Assembly: GCA_963625295.1 (NCBI GenBank)
Contig: CAVFTC010000011.1
Coordinates: 1-36,331 of the forward strand
Direction: 5' to 3'
Length of the DNA stretch: 36,331 nucleotides
From: CAG-488 sp963625295
GTDB taxonomy: Bacteria > Bacillota > Clostridia > Oscillospirales > Acutalibacteraceae
Below are positions 7,484 to 16,000 of the stretch, in pieces. The notes under the pieces were generated by a model. The model was not told the DNA's origin. It saw nothing but the letters and a program-made list of their open reading frames with translations, and did no database searches. Both the position numbers and the translations under genes were made by a program. The stretch's first letter is position 1, and every line of letters starts with the position of its first letter.

Positions 7484-8200
7484 ATGGAAAAATCAAGAGT
7501 TCCGGAGCATATCGGTATAATCATGGACGGTAACGGCCGTTGGGCGAAGCAGCGAGGCTTGCCCCGCTCGGAGGGACACAAGGCAGGGGCCAAGGTGTTT
7601 AAGCAGATTTGTGATTATGCCGGAGAAATCGGAATAAAATATATAACATTCTATGCTTTTTCGACCGAGAACTGGAAGCGTCCGCCAGAAGAGGTCTCAT
7701 CTCTCATGGATCTTTTTCGTGAATATATGCACGAGGCAGAGGACAGAAAGGCGGAAAACCTTCAAAAGGGCATGAGGATGCATTTTATCGGACACCGTGA
7801 GGGAATACCCGAGGATCTTCTCAATCTTTTTGACACCTCCGAGGAGGAGTCACGGGACGCCGAAAAATATGATGTCAACATCGCCATCAATTACGGCGGC
7901 AGACTGGAGATCGTCGATGCCGTCAAGCAGCTCGGAGAAAAAATCAAATCCGGCGAGCTTGACCCTGCCGACATAACGGAGGCAGATATTTCGGCTCACC
8001 TCTACACTGCGGGTCAAAGCGACCCCGATTTGATAATCCGACCCAGCGGGGAATACCGTCTTTCAAACTTTCTCACATGGCAGTCGGCATATTCCGAGCT
8101 TTGGTTTTCCGACATTCTTTGGCCGGACTTTACCCCTGCCGATCTTGACAAGGCGATAGACGAATATAATAAGCGCACCCGCCGCTTCGGCGGCATCTGA
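7484..8200 (+). CDS. uppS: Isoprenyl transferase (undecaprenyl diphosphate synthase)
   Basis: This cis-prenyltransferase condenses isopentenyl diphosphate onto farnesyl diphosphate to make the C55 lipid carrier for peptidoglycan. The 238 residues show HIGIIMDGNGRWAKQRG at the start with catalytic Asp at about residue 15, then GHKAGAK, YAFSTENWKRP (about 65), INYGGR (about 140) and the substrate-binding IRPSGEYRLSNFLTWQSAYS (about 186-205) ending in LWPDF. The usual RTSG reads RPSG here. The ribosome binding site is weak (GGGGAT), so translation may depend on the glycosyltransferase gene 4 nt upstream. It is followed by a palindromic repeat before cdsA. Confidence 0.96.
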   Translation: MEKSRVPEHIGIIMDGNGRWAKQRGLPRSEGHKAGAKVFKQICDYAGEIGIKYITFYAFSTENWKRPPEEVSSLMDLFREYMHEAEDRKAENLQKGMRMHFIGHREGIPEDLLNLFDTSEEESRDAEKYDVNIAINYGGRLEIVDAVKQLGEKIKSGELDPADITEADISAHLYTAGQSDPDLIIRPSGEYRLSNFLTWQSAYSELWFSDILWPDFTPADLDKAIDEYNKRTRRFGGI

Positions 8201-8209
8201 ATTTGCACA

Positions 8210-8262
8210 AAGGCAACACCGCACAAGCAGGGCGTGCGCCTCAATTGTGCGATGTTGTCCTA
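8210..8262. repeat. Family A palindromic element, short copy between uppS and cdsA
   Basis: AAGGCAACACCGCACAA at the left and the inverted end CAATTGTGCGATGTTGTCCTAA at the right flank a short centre with GGCGTGCGCC. This is a deleted version keeping only the terminal arms of the element at 11514-11682. It can fold into a hairpin inside the operon mRNA but has no T-tract. Confidence 0.8.
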
Positions 8263-8283
8263 ATGCCTGAAAGGACAAATTAA

Positions 8284-9138
8284 ATGAAAACCAGAATTAT
8301 TTCGGGAGTTTCTTACTCTCTTGCTATTATTGCCGTGATGTTTTTTATGAACACGGCGGCGTTGCCGATACTTATGGCGTTCATTTGCGGCGTTGCCGTT
8401 TATGAGCTTAACCATGTTGCGAAGGTCAAGCTTCCGCTTGCGATTCCGTCAATTTTTGTCGGCGCTTATATTCCTGTTGAAATCAGGTACAATTTTCTTG
8501 AAAAGCTTCACATTACGCCGTTTGCGGCTCTTGCCGTGTATGTTATTGCCATGCTTATTATGATGGTGAAGTGGCACGGTGAGGTTAAATTTGAGCAGGT
8601 TGCAATTTCTGTTCTTTGCTCGATTGCCGTTCCCGAATCGCTCGGCTGTTGGATTCGTATCAATGATCTTCAGCTTGCCGACGAAAGATATACTCAGGCG
8701 AATGTTGTTTATCTGATATTGTTTACGATCTTTTGCGCATGGATTACCGATACATTTGCCTACTTCACGGGCGTATTCTTCGGCAAGCACAAAATGACAC
8801 CCGTCGTCAGTCCGAAAAAGACATGGGAGGGCGCAATCGGCGGCGTCGTGCTCACTGCGGTGTTGAATGTCGGTTTGTATTTTGTTTTTGCAAAGAATTT
8901 CTTCCCCGACGGAAGCTTCTTCCTTTGGGATTGGTGGGCGGTTATTCCGATTTCGCTTATACTTTCGGTTATAAGCATCTTCGGCGATCTCTCCGCTTCG
9001 GTTATCAAGAGGAACTACGGCATTAAGGACTACGGTAAGATTATTCCCGGTCACGGCGGAATCATGGACAGATTTGACAGTATGCTGTTTGTTTTCCCCA
9101 TTATGTACGGAATACTCAGCATAATCGAAACATTTTAA
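8284..9138 (+). CDS. cdsA: Phosphatidate cytidylyltransferase
   Basis: CdsA makes CDP-diacylglycerol from phosphatidate and CTP in the cytoplasmic membrane. The 284-residue protein has about seven hydrophobic segments and the C-terminal CdsA signature: SPKKTWEGAIGGV (about 176-188), then GDLSASVIKRNYGIKDYGKI and PGHGGIMDRFDS (about 233-264). The start ATG follows AAAGG by about 12 nt and no better start is present. It overlaps the ribosome binding site of dxr and lies in the conserved lipid/isoprenoid order. Confidence 0.96.
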   Translation: MKTRIISGVSYSLAIIAVMFFMNTAALPILMAFICGVAVYELNHVAKVKLPLAIPSIFVGAYIPVEIRYNFLEKLHITPFAALAVYVIAMLIMMVKWHGEVKFEQVAISVLCSIAVPESLGCWIRINDLQLADERYTQANVVYLILFTIFCAWITDTFAYFTGVFFGKHKMTPVVSPKKTWEGAIGGVVLTAVLNVGLYFVFAKNFFPDGSFFLWDWWAVIPISLILSVISIFGDLSASVIKRNYGIKDYGKIIPGHGGIMDRFDSMLFVFPIMYGILSIIETF

Positions 9139-9147
9139 GGTGATGCT

Positions 9148-10296
9148 ATGAATAAAACAGTTGCCGTTCTCGGCTCAACAGGCTCAATCGGAACTCAGGC
9201 TCTTGAGGTTATCGAGATGCAGGGTTATGAGGTCAAGGCTTTGACGGCAAGCGTCAGCGTTGATACGATTGAGAAGCAAATCAGAAAATTCAAGCCCGAG
9301 CTTGCTGCGATGGTGGACGAAAAAGCGGCAGCTGAGCTTAAAATAAAAGTTGCCGACACCCAGACCAAGGTGCTTTCCGGTATGGAGGGTGTTTGCGAGT
9401 GTGCGGCGTGCGGTGCGGATTATGTGCTCAACAGCATTGTCGGTATGGCAGGACTTGAACCGACCTTGGCCGCAATCAATGCAGGCAGTGAGCTTGCGCT
9501 TGCTAACAAGGAAACGCTTGTTGCCGGCGGTCAGCTTGTTATGGGGCTTGCAAAGGAAAAGGGTGTGAGCATTCTCCCTGTTGACAGTGAGCATTCGGCG
9601 ATTTTTCAGTCAATGCAGGGCTGCCGTGATAAAAAGGAGATAAAAAAGCTCATTCTTACCGCTTCGGGAGGCCCGTTTTTCGGCAAAAAGCGCAGTGAGC
9701 TTGTCAATGTTACGGTCAAGGAGGCACTCAATCACCCGAATTGGAGCATGGGTGCAAAAATCACTATAGACTCCGCTTCAATGATGAATAAGGGACTTGA
9801 GCTTATTGAGGCGGTTTGGCTCTTCTCGATGAACCCCAAGGATATCGACATTGTTGTTCATCGTCAGAGCGTTATCCATTCGCTTGTTGAGTTCTGCGAC
9901 AATTCCGTTATCGCTCAGCTCGGCGTTCCCGATATGCGCATTCCGATTCAGTATGCGTTGACCTATCCAAACAGGATTCCGTCGCCCGTCAAGGAGCTTT
10001 CGCTTACCGATTACGGCACGCTTACCTTCGATAAGCCGGATTACGAAACCTTCGGACTTATCAATATCTGCCGAAAGGCAATAAATGACGGCGGACTTTT
10101 TCCTGCCTGCGCAAATGCGGCGAACGAGGAGGCTAATCTTGCATTCAGACAGGGCAAAATTAAATTTTTACAGATTGAGGAGCTGGTCGCTAAGACCGTT
10201 GAAAATGCCCGGCGTTTCGATACATACAAGCTCGGCGATGTTTTGGATATGTACAATTGGGCGAGGGGTTATGTGAAAGAAAAAATAACCGGTTGA
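9148..10296 (+). CDS. dxr: 1-deoxy-D-xylulose-5-phosphate reductoisomerase
   Basis: Dxr (IspC) converts DXP to 2-C-methyl-D-erythritol 4-phosphate with NADPH, the committed step of the MEP isoprenoid pathway. The 382 residues show the dinucleotide site GSTGSIGTQAL (about 8-18), LANKETLVAGG (about 117-127), the metal and substrate motif PVDSEHSAIFQSMQG (about 145-159), ASGGPFF, HPNWSMGAKITIDSASMMNKGLELIEA (split block about 192-218) and a C-terminal helical domain. AAGGTGAT overlaps the cdsA stop codon and precedes ATG by 3 nt, so the genes are tightly coupled. With ispG and uppS in the same run, it supplies precursors for the undecaprenyl carrier. Confidence 0.97.
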   Translation: MNKTVAVLGSTGSIGTQALEVIEMQGYEVKALTASVSVDTIEKQIRKFKPELAAMVDEKAAAELKIKVADTQTKVLSGMEGVCECAACGADYVLNSIVGMAGLEPTLAAINAGSELALANKETLVAGGQLVMGLAKEKGVSILPVDSEHSAIFQSMQGCRDKKEIKKLILTASGGPFFGKKRSELVNVTVKEALNHPNWSMGAKITIDSASMMNKGLELIEAVWLFSMNPKDIDIVVHRQSVIHSLVEFCDNSVIAQLGVPDMRIPIQYALTYPNRIPSPVKELSLTDYGTLTFDKPDYETFGLINICRKAINDGGLFPACANAANEEANLAFRQGKIKFLQIEELVAKTVENARRFDTYKLGDVLDMYNWARGYVKEKITG

Positions 10297-10309
10297 GACT
10301 GCTCAGCCT

Positions 10310-11371
10310 ATGAAAGAGGCGATCAAAATAGAATTTTTGTCTGCATTGGCAAGCAAATGGACTATCCTGCTTGCGATAATATTTTTCGGCATAATAATCA
10401 TGGTGCACGAGGCAGGACATTTCACCTTTGCCAAGATTTTCGGAGTAAAGGTAAATGAGTTCTCTCTCGGCATGGGTCCTACCTTGCTCAAAAAGAAAAA
10501 GGGCGAAACCCAGTATTCATGGAGGCTGCTGCCCATCGGCGGCTTTGTCAGCATGGAGGGCGAGGACGAGGACAGCACGGACGAGCGTGCGTTTAACAAC
10601 AAGCCCTGTTGGCAGAGAATAATTATTGTAGTTGCCGGCGCAATGGTAAACATTATTCTCGGCCTTATTATAATTGCGGTAATGCTCGGCGTTTCGGATA
10701 GCCTTTCCGGCACAAACCGTGTCAATTTCTTCAATGACAACGGCAAACAGGTTGCGGAATACAACGGGCTTAAATCAAATGACAAAATAATCAAAATCGA
10801 CGGCAAAAGAGTTTATTATTACACCGATGTTCCGTATCTTCTCAGCCGTGACGAAGGCTCAACGGCGGATTTGTTGGTCGAGCGTGACGGTAAAAGGGTT
10901 GAAATCAACGATGTTGAAATGCCGTATTCAAAGATAGTCATGGTCGGCGTTGACAAGACCGCAGGAACGGTTTTCAAGGATACCTTCAAGGAATCCGTCA
11001 GCATATTCAGAATGGTTTGGCTGAGCCTGTTCGATCTTATTACGGGCAAATATTCCGTCAAGGATGTTTCGGGACCCGTCGGCGTTGTGGACTATGTTTC
11101 CGATGCGGCGCAGGAGTCGGTCAAAACGGCGGACTACACGGGACTTCTCAGCATAATGGCTCTTATTACAATAAATATCGGCGTGTTCAATCTTCTGCCG
11201 ATTCCGGCTCTTGACGGTGGACGGCTGTTCTTCCTGCTCATTGAGCTTGTCAGAAGAAAGCCGGTAAATCAGAAGTATGAATCGCTTGTTCATGCTATCG
11301 GCATGGTCGTTCTCCTGCTCTTTATGGCAGCAATCACATTTAAGGACATATATTCGCTGATTGTGAAGTGA
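10310..11371 (+). CDS. rseP: Site-2 family intramembrane metalloprotease RseP
   Basis: This membrane zinc protease (RseP/RasP family, M50B) cuts transmembrane segments of anti-sigma factors and leftover signal peptides. The HEAGH zinc motif is in the first transmembrane helix (about residues 34-38), followed by KIFGVKVNEFSLGMGP. A PDZ-like region spans about 135-205 (NGLKSNDKIIKIDGKRV). The second active-site motif NLLPIPALDGGRL lies near residue 295, with a further C-terminal helix. The 353-residue length is typical. The start is uncertain: no clear ribosome binding site precedes ATG 10310, and the N-terminus is about 20 residues longer than usual, so an internal TTG (for example near 10337) is possible. 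No terminator was found before the repeat island that follows. Confidence 0.93.
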   Translation: MKEAIKIEFLSALASKWTILLAIIFFGIIIMVHEAGHFTFAKIFGVKVNEFSLGMGPTLLKKKKGETQYSWRLLPIGGFVSMEGEDEDSTDERAFNNKPCWQRIIIVVAGAMVNIILGLIIIAVMLGVSDSLSGTNRVNFFNDNGKQVAEYNGLKSNDKIIKIDGKRVYYYTDVPYLLSRDEGSTADLLVERDGKRVEINDVEMPYSKIVMVGVDKTAGTVFKDTFKESVSIFRMVWLSLFDLITGKYSVKDVSGPVGVVDYVSDAAQESVKTADYTGLLSIMALITINIGVFNLLPIPALDGGRLFFLLIELVRRKPVNQKYESLVHAIGMVVLLLFMAAITFKDIYSLIVK

Positions 11372-11393
11372 GGGAAACTATAAAAAGAGGGAG

Positions 11394-11872
11394 CTTTATC
11401 CCCTCCGTCGCTTATGCGACAGTTCCCATTGATTCAAACAATGGGAGGCAGATGAGATAGATGTTAGATGCTGGATTGTAGATTTTAGACCGGCGTGAAG
11501 TGAAATTCTGCGTTTAAGGCAACACCGCACAATTGAGGTGTGCGGATTGCGCAGTAAGATTTTCCGTCAGGTTGTACAAAAATTTTGTAGGCTTGCTGAC
11601 GCAAGTCAAGAAATTTTTGTGTAGCATGACGGAAACATATTCAAGCAAGGCGTGCGCCTCGATTTGTGCGGTATTGCCTTAAATTTATAGAGATGTAAAA
11701 GAAAGATTGCGTACATTGGAGTGGTTTTTTGTAGGGGCGAGCATTGCTCGTCCGATAAAGTCAGCAGAAAACAACGAGGACGGGCAATGCTCGTCCAGCA
11801 AAGTCAGCAGAAGCCTTGTCAGCCTCACCTTATTGTAAGGGGAGGTGCCGCAGAGCGGCGGAGGGGATAAAG
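11394..11872. repeat. Composite repeat island bounded by 19-nt inverted ends
   Basis: CTTTATCCCCTCCGTCGCT (11394-11412) is matched in inverted form by 11854-11872 with one mismatch. Inside lie the hairpin CCCATTG/CAATGGG (11425-11445), a family A element, and a unit in which GCATTGCTCGTCC-type and AAAGTCAGCAGAA blocks occur twice (11741-11770, 11784-11812). No transposase is present. The outer ends may mark one larger non-autonomous element into which others were inserted, or simply two copies of a short repeat in opposite orientation. Confidence 0.7.
11514..11682. repeat. Family A palindromic element, complete 169-bp reference copy
   Basis: The left end TTAAGGCAACACCGCACAA and right end TTGTGCGGTATTGCCTTAA are inverted repeats. 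The interior is also an imperfect palindrome: GTCAGGTTGTACAAAAATTTT pairs with the block around AAATTTTTGTGTAGCATGAC, and the apex is CTTGC-TGAC-GCAAG. It is non-coding with no transposase. This structure and the multiple related copies (1-84, 8210-8262, 18132-18166, 20508-20645, 28396-28439, 36075-36331) fit a miniature inverted-repeat transposable element, possibly with a TA or TTAA target. Confidence 0.88.
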
Positions 11873-11916
11873 AAAAATAAAACACAAAAACATTTTAACC
11901 GAACTGAGGTATTAAA

Positions 11917-12966
11917 ATGGAGCGCAGAAAAACGAAAAAAATAAAAATAGGCAATATATATATCGGCGGCGACGCACCTGTAACCGTGCAGTCAATGCTC
12001 AACAAGCCGGCTCATGATATCGAAGCGAGCGTTAAGCAGGCGGTCGAGCTTGAAAAAGCCGGCTGTCAGATAATCCGAGGAGCAATCCCCGATATGGACG
12101 CCGTGAAGCTTATCCCGGCTCTCAAGGAAGCGGTGAGCGTGCCAATCGTTGCGGATATTCATTTTGACTATCGTCTTGCAATTGAAGCCGTTGCTGCAGG
12201 TGTTGACAAGGTGCGAATAAACCCCGGCAATATCGGCTCTGACGACAGAGTTAAAAAGGTTGTCGAAGCGTGCCGTTCGAGAAATATTCCCATTCGTATC
12301 GGCGTGAATTCAGGCTCGGTCGAGAAGGAAATTCTTGCAAAATACGGCGCACCGACTCCCGAAGCGATGGCGGAAAGCGCAATGTATCACGCTTCATTGC
12401 TCGAAAAATTCGACTTCGACGATATCGTTATTTCAATCAAGTCATCAAATGTTGAAAACATGATAAAGGCTTACGAAACCGTTGCCGAAAGATGCGATTA
12501 TCCGCTTCATCTCGGTGTAACAGAGGCCGGTACGGAGCGCATGGGACTTATAAAATCCAGCGCAGGCATAGGAAGTCTGCTCATGCACGGAATCGGCGAT
12601 ACGATCCGTGTTTCGCTGACTGCCGATCCGGTCAAGGAGGTTTACGCAGGACTTGATATACTCAAGGCTCTTGATTTGAGAAGCGACTGCGTTCAGATCG
12701 TTTCCTGCCCGACCTGCGGCAGAACGAAAATCGACCTTATCAAGCTGGCAGGTGAAATTGAGGCTGCGCTCAAGGATTGCCGCAAGCCGCTCAAGGTTGC
12801 CGTAATGGGCTGCATTGTTAACGGCCCCGGCGAGGCAAAGGAAGCCGATATTGGCATTGCAGGCGGCGACGGCTGCGCGGTGCTTATCAAAAAGGGCGAA
12901 ATTATCAGAAAAATAAAGGAAGAAGATATTGTCAGCGAGCTGCTGACTGAAATAGATAAGATGTAA
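11917..12966 (+). CDS. ispG: 4-hydroxy-3-methylbut-2-en-1-yl diphosphate synthase (flavodoxin/ferredoxin type)
   Basis: IspG (GcpE) is the [4Fe-4S] enzyme that converts MEcPP to HMBPP, the penultimate step of the MEP pathway. The 349 residues form an N-terminal TIM barrel (VQSMLNKPAHDIEAS, VADIHFDYRLAI, KVRINPGNIG, IRIGVNSGSVEK, LGVTEAGTERMGLIKS) and a C-terminal reductase-like domain. The cluster ligands are visible in SCPTCGR (about 265-271) and GCIVNGPGEAKEADIG (about 294). ATG 11917 follows GAGGT by 6 nt. It continues the order dxr-rseP-ispG-polC common in clostridia. Its TAA stop codon is the first three bases of a palindromic repeat (12964-12990). Confidence 0.97.
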   Translation: MERRKTKKIKIGNIYIGGDAPVTVQSMLNKPAHDIEASVKQAVELEKAGCQIIRGAIPDMDAVKLIPALKEAVSVPIVADIHFDYRLAIEAVAAGVDKVRINPGNIGSDDRVKKVVEACRSRNIPIRIGVNSGSVEKEILAKYGAPTPEAMAESAMYHASLLEKFDFDDIVISIKSSNVENMIKAYETVAERCDYPLHLGVTEAGTERMGLIKSSAGIGSLLMHGIGDTIRVSLTADPVKEVYAGLDILKALDLRSDCVQIVSCPTCGRTKIDLIKLAGEIEAALKDCRKPLKVAVMGCIVNGPGEAKEADIGIAGGDGCAVLIKKGEIIRKIKEEDIVSELLTEIDKM

Positions 12967-12990
12967 GGCAATTTGTGAGACATTGCCTTA
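12964..12990. repeat. Minimal family A hairpin supplying the ispG stop codon
   Basis: TAAGGCAAT (12964-12972) and ATTGCCTTA (12982-12990) form a perfect 9-bp stem with a 9-nt loop. The first TAA is the ispG stop. It carries the same end sequence as the larger repeats, reduced to a tiny hairpin, and lies 16 nt upstream of the polC start. There is no T-tract, so complete termination is unlikely. Confidence 0.75.
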
Positions 12991-13006
12991 ATTTGGGAGT
13001 GTAATT

Positions 13007-16000
13007 TTGAAAGAAGTCAGTTTCCTCAGCCTTTTCGGCGAGTACATAGATCAGAGCGTTGCGGCATATTTTGACTGCGCAACGGTTGAAAGCATTGAGG
13101 CGAGCCTTGCCGAACGCAGTGTCAGCATGCTCGTCAGCTTTCCTGCGCCCATTGACTCGTCAGTTATCAAAAAGGCGAGGGTGGAGCTTATGCGTGTGAT
13201 GAATCTGCATCGGCTTGACCTCGGAATACATTTCCCTCCCGAAACATTTGATATAAATTACATGGCAGGCTTTGTCAAGGAAATTTATGAGCATTTTCCT
13301 GCTTCAAAGACTATACTTGAGGGCGCAACCTACAATCTCAGCGGAGATAAGCTGACCGTTGAGCTTGCGGCGAACGGCAGGGATGTGCTTGTCAATCTCG
13401 GCTGCGACAAATTCATTCGCCAAACCATCGACCGCCGATTTGAAAGGCTGATAGCCGTTGAGTTCATCAGCGGCGTTTCCGCTCAGGACGATATCAAGGC
13501 TCTTGAGGAGCTTCAGAAAAAAGAAAATCAAAAGATCGCCGTTGCTCCGCCGATGGCTAACCCCGTTGCAGCATCCAAAGCACCGATTCAAAAAAAGCCA
13601 AAGGAAAAAACATACGACGATCTGCCGATTTCAATCACGAACGCAAAGCCGCTTTTCGGCACGCTTGTCAAGGGCAAGCCGAAGCCGATCAGCGAATGTT
13701 TGCCGGAGGACGGCGAGGTCGTTGTTTGGGGCGATGTATTTTCTCTGGAAACAAGAGAGTCCAAGGACGGCCGCTACAGCATAATCAATTTTAATATAAC
13801 CGACTACACCTCGTCCTATCCCGTCAAGGTTTTCGGCGAGAGGAAAAAGTGCGAGGAGCTTGTGGCGAACCTAAAGGACGGCAAGACCGTGCTTGTCCGA
13901 GGCGCAATAAATATGGACACCTATATGCATACATATCTCATCAATGCAAGGGCTGTCACAGAGATTGAAAAGATTGAAAAGCAGGATAACGCTCCCGAAA
14001 AACGAGTGGAGCTGCACCTGCATACAAATATGTCGGCAATGGACGGTATGACGAGTGCAAAGGAGCTTGTCAGCCGTGCGATAGCGTGGGGTCACAAGGC
14101 TATTGCAATTACAGACCACGGAGTTGTTCAGGCTTTTCCGGAGGCGTGCAACACTGCCGCCAAGGCCGGAATAAAAATAATCTACGGTATGGAGGGCTAC
14201 CTCGTTGATGACGACGCTTTCTATGACGATTACGGCTTCGGAGTCGATGATGAAATTCCGAGCGGATATATCGAAAAGGTTCGTGCCGAAAAGACATACC
14301 ATATCATTATAATCGCAAAAAATACGCAGGGACTTAAAAATCTCTATAAGCTTATAACCGATTCTAATCTTAAATTTTTCAAGCGCAGACCGAGAATCCC
14401 ACGGCACAGGCTTATGCAGCTTCGTGAGGGGCTTCTTGTCGGAAGCGCATGCGAGGCAGGCGAGCTTTACCGTGCGCTTGTCGACCAAAAAAGCGACGAG
14501 GATGTTCTCAGAATCGCTTCCTTCTATGACTATCTTGAAATTCAGCCGAACGGAAACAACGCTTTCATGCTTCGCAGTCAGGACGAGCGTTACGCACGCT
14601 TTAAGACGGTTGAGGATCTTGAAAATATTGACAGGCAAATAATCCACATTGCGGACAAGCTCGGCAAGCCGGTCGTTGCGACCTGCGATGTTCATTTCAT
14701 TGACCCGGGCAACGCCGTTTTCCGTGAAATTCTGATGACCTCAATGGGCTTCTCCGACGCAGCTCAGCAAGCACCGCTCTATTTCAGAACGACGGACGAA
14801 ATGCTTGCGGAATTCGCTTATCTCGGCGAGGAGACGGCGAGGGAGGTCGTTATCACCAATCCGAATAAAATCGCAGACCTTTGCGAAAGCGGAATGACGC
14901 CCTTCCCGAGAGGAACATTCCCTCCGAGCCTTGAGGGCGCAGACGAGGACTTGACCCGTATCTGCTGGGAGAGAACCAAAAGGGATTACGGCGATCCCGT
15001 ACCCGAAAATGTTGCAAAGCGGCTTGAAAAAGAGCTGAAATCAATCATCTCGAACGGATTCGGCGTTCTTTATATGATCGCTCAAAAGCTTGTTCAGAAT
15101 TCCGAGGAGCACGGCTATTATGTCGGCTCGAGAGGATCTGTCGGCTCGTCGTTCGTTGCCCATGCGGCAGGAATTTCCGAGGTCAATCCTTTGCCGCCGC
15201 ATTATATATGCAAAAAATGCAAGCATTCGGAATTCTTCATGGACGGCTCTGTCGGCTCGGGCTATGACCTGCCGCCGAAGGATTGCCCGAATTGCGGAAT
15301 CCCGATGCACCGTGACGGTCACGATATCCCGTTTGAAACCTTCCTCGGCTTCAAGGGCGACAAGCAGCCCGATATCGACCTTAATTTCAGCGGTGAATAT
15401 CAGTTCTACGCTCACCGATACACCGAGGAGCTTTTCGGAATCGACCATACATTTAAGGCAGGTACAATCGGCACTATCGCCGACAAAACGGCTTACGGCT
15501 TTGTCAAAAAATGGCTTGAGGTCAAGGGCATAACGGTCAACCGTGCCGAGGAGGACAGGCTGACAAAGGGCTGCACGGGCGTCAAGAGAACGACCGGTCA
15601 GCACCCCGGCGGAATGGTTGTTGTTCCGGCAAGCAATGACGCTGAGGATTTCACTCCGATCCAGCACCCGGCGGACGATGTTTCCGGCGGACTGAGAACG
15701 ACCCACTTTGATTTCCATTCGCTCCATGATACTATTCTCAAGCTCGATAACCTCGGCCACGATGTGCCGACGCTTTACCGCCATCTTGAGGATTCGACGG
15801 GCATCAATGTTTTTGATGTCGATATCTGCGACCCGAAGCTTTATGAGCTTCTGACCTCTCCCGAGCCGCTCGGTGTAACGGCGGAGGATATCGGCTGCGA
15901 AACCGGCACACTTTCTCTGCCGGAGCTTGGTACGCCGTTCGTTCGAGGAATGCTGATGGAAGCAAAGCCGAAGAATTTTTCCGATATGCTCCAGATTTCG

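Larger units (their letters stand above)
11372..11916. other. Gene-free repeat-rich spacer between rseP and ispG
   Basis: This 545-bp gap holds no supportable gene. It is made up of the composite repeat island 11394-11872, which includes a complete family A element (11514-11682) and a second repeat type with GGGGCGAGCATTGCTCGTCC. The short stretch 11446-11513 is A+T-rich with GAT/TTAGA near-repeats. No clear promoter for ispG was seen, so ispG is either read through from upstream or transcribed from a promoter hidden in the repeats. Confidence 0.8.

Noticed and set aside
11685..11885. Short minus-strand open frame in the rseP-ispG spacer
   Set aside because: It lies entirely in repetitive DNA and has no family resemblance or ribosome binding site.
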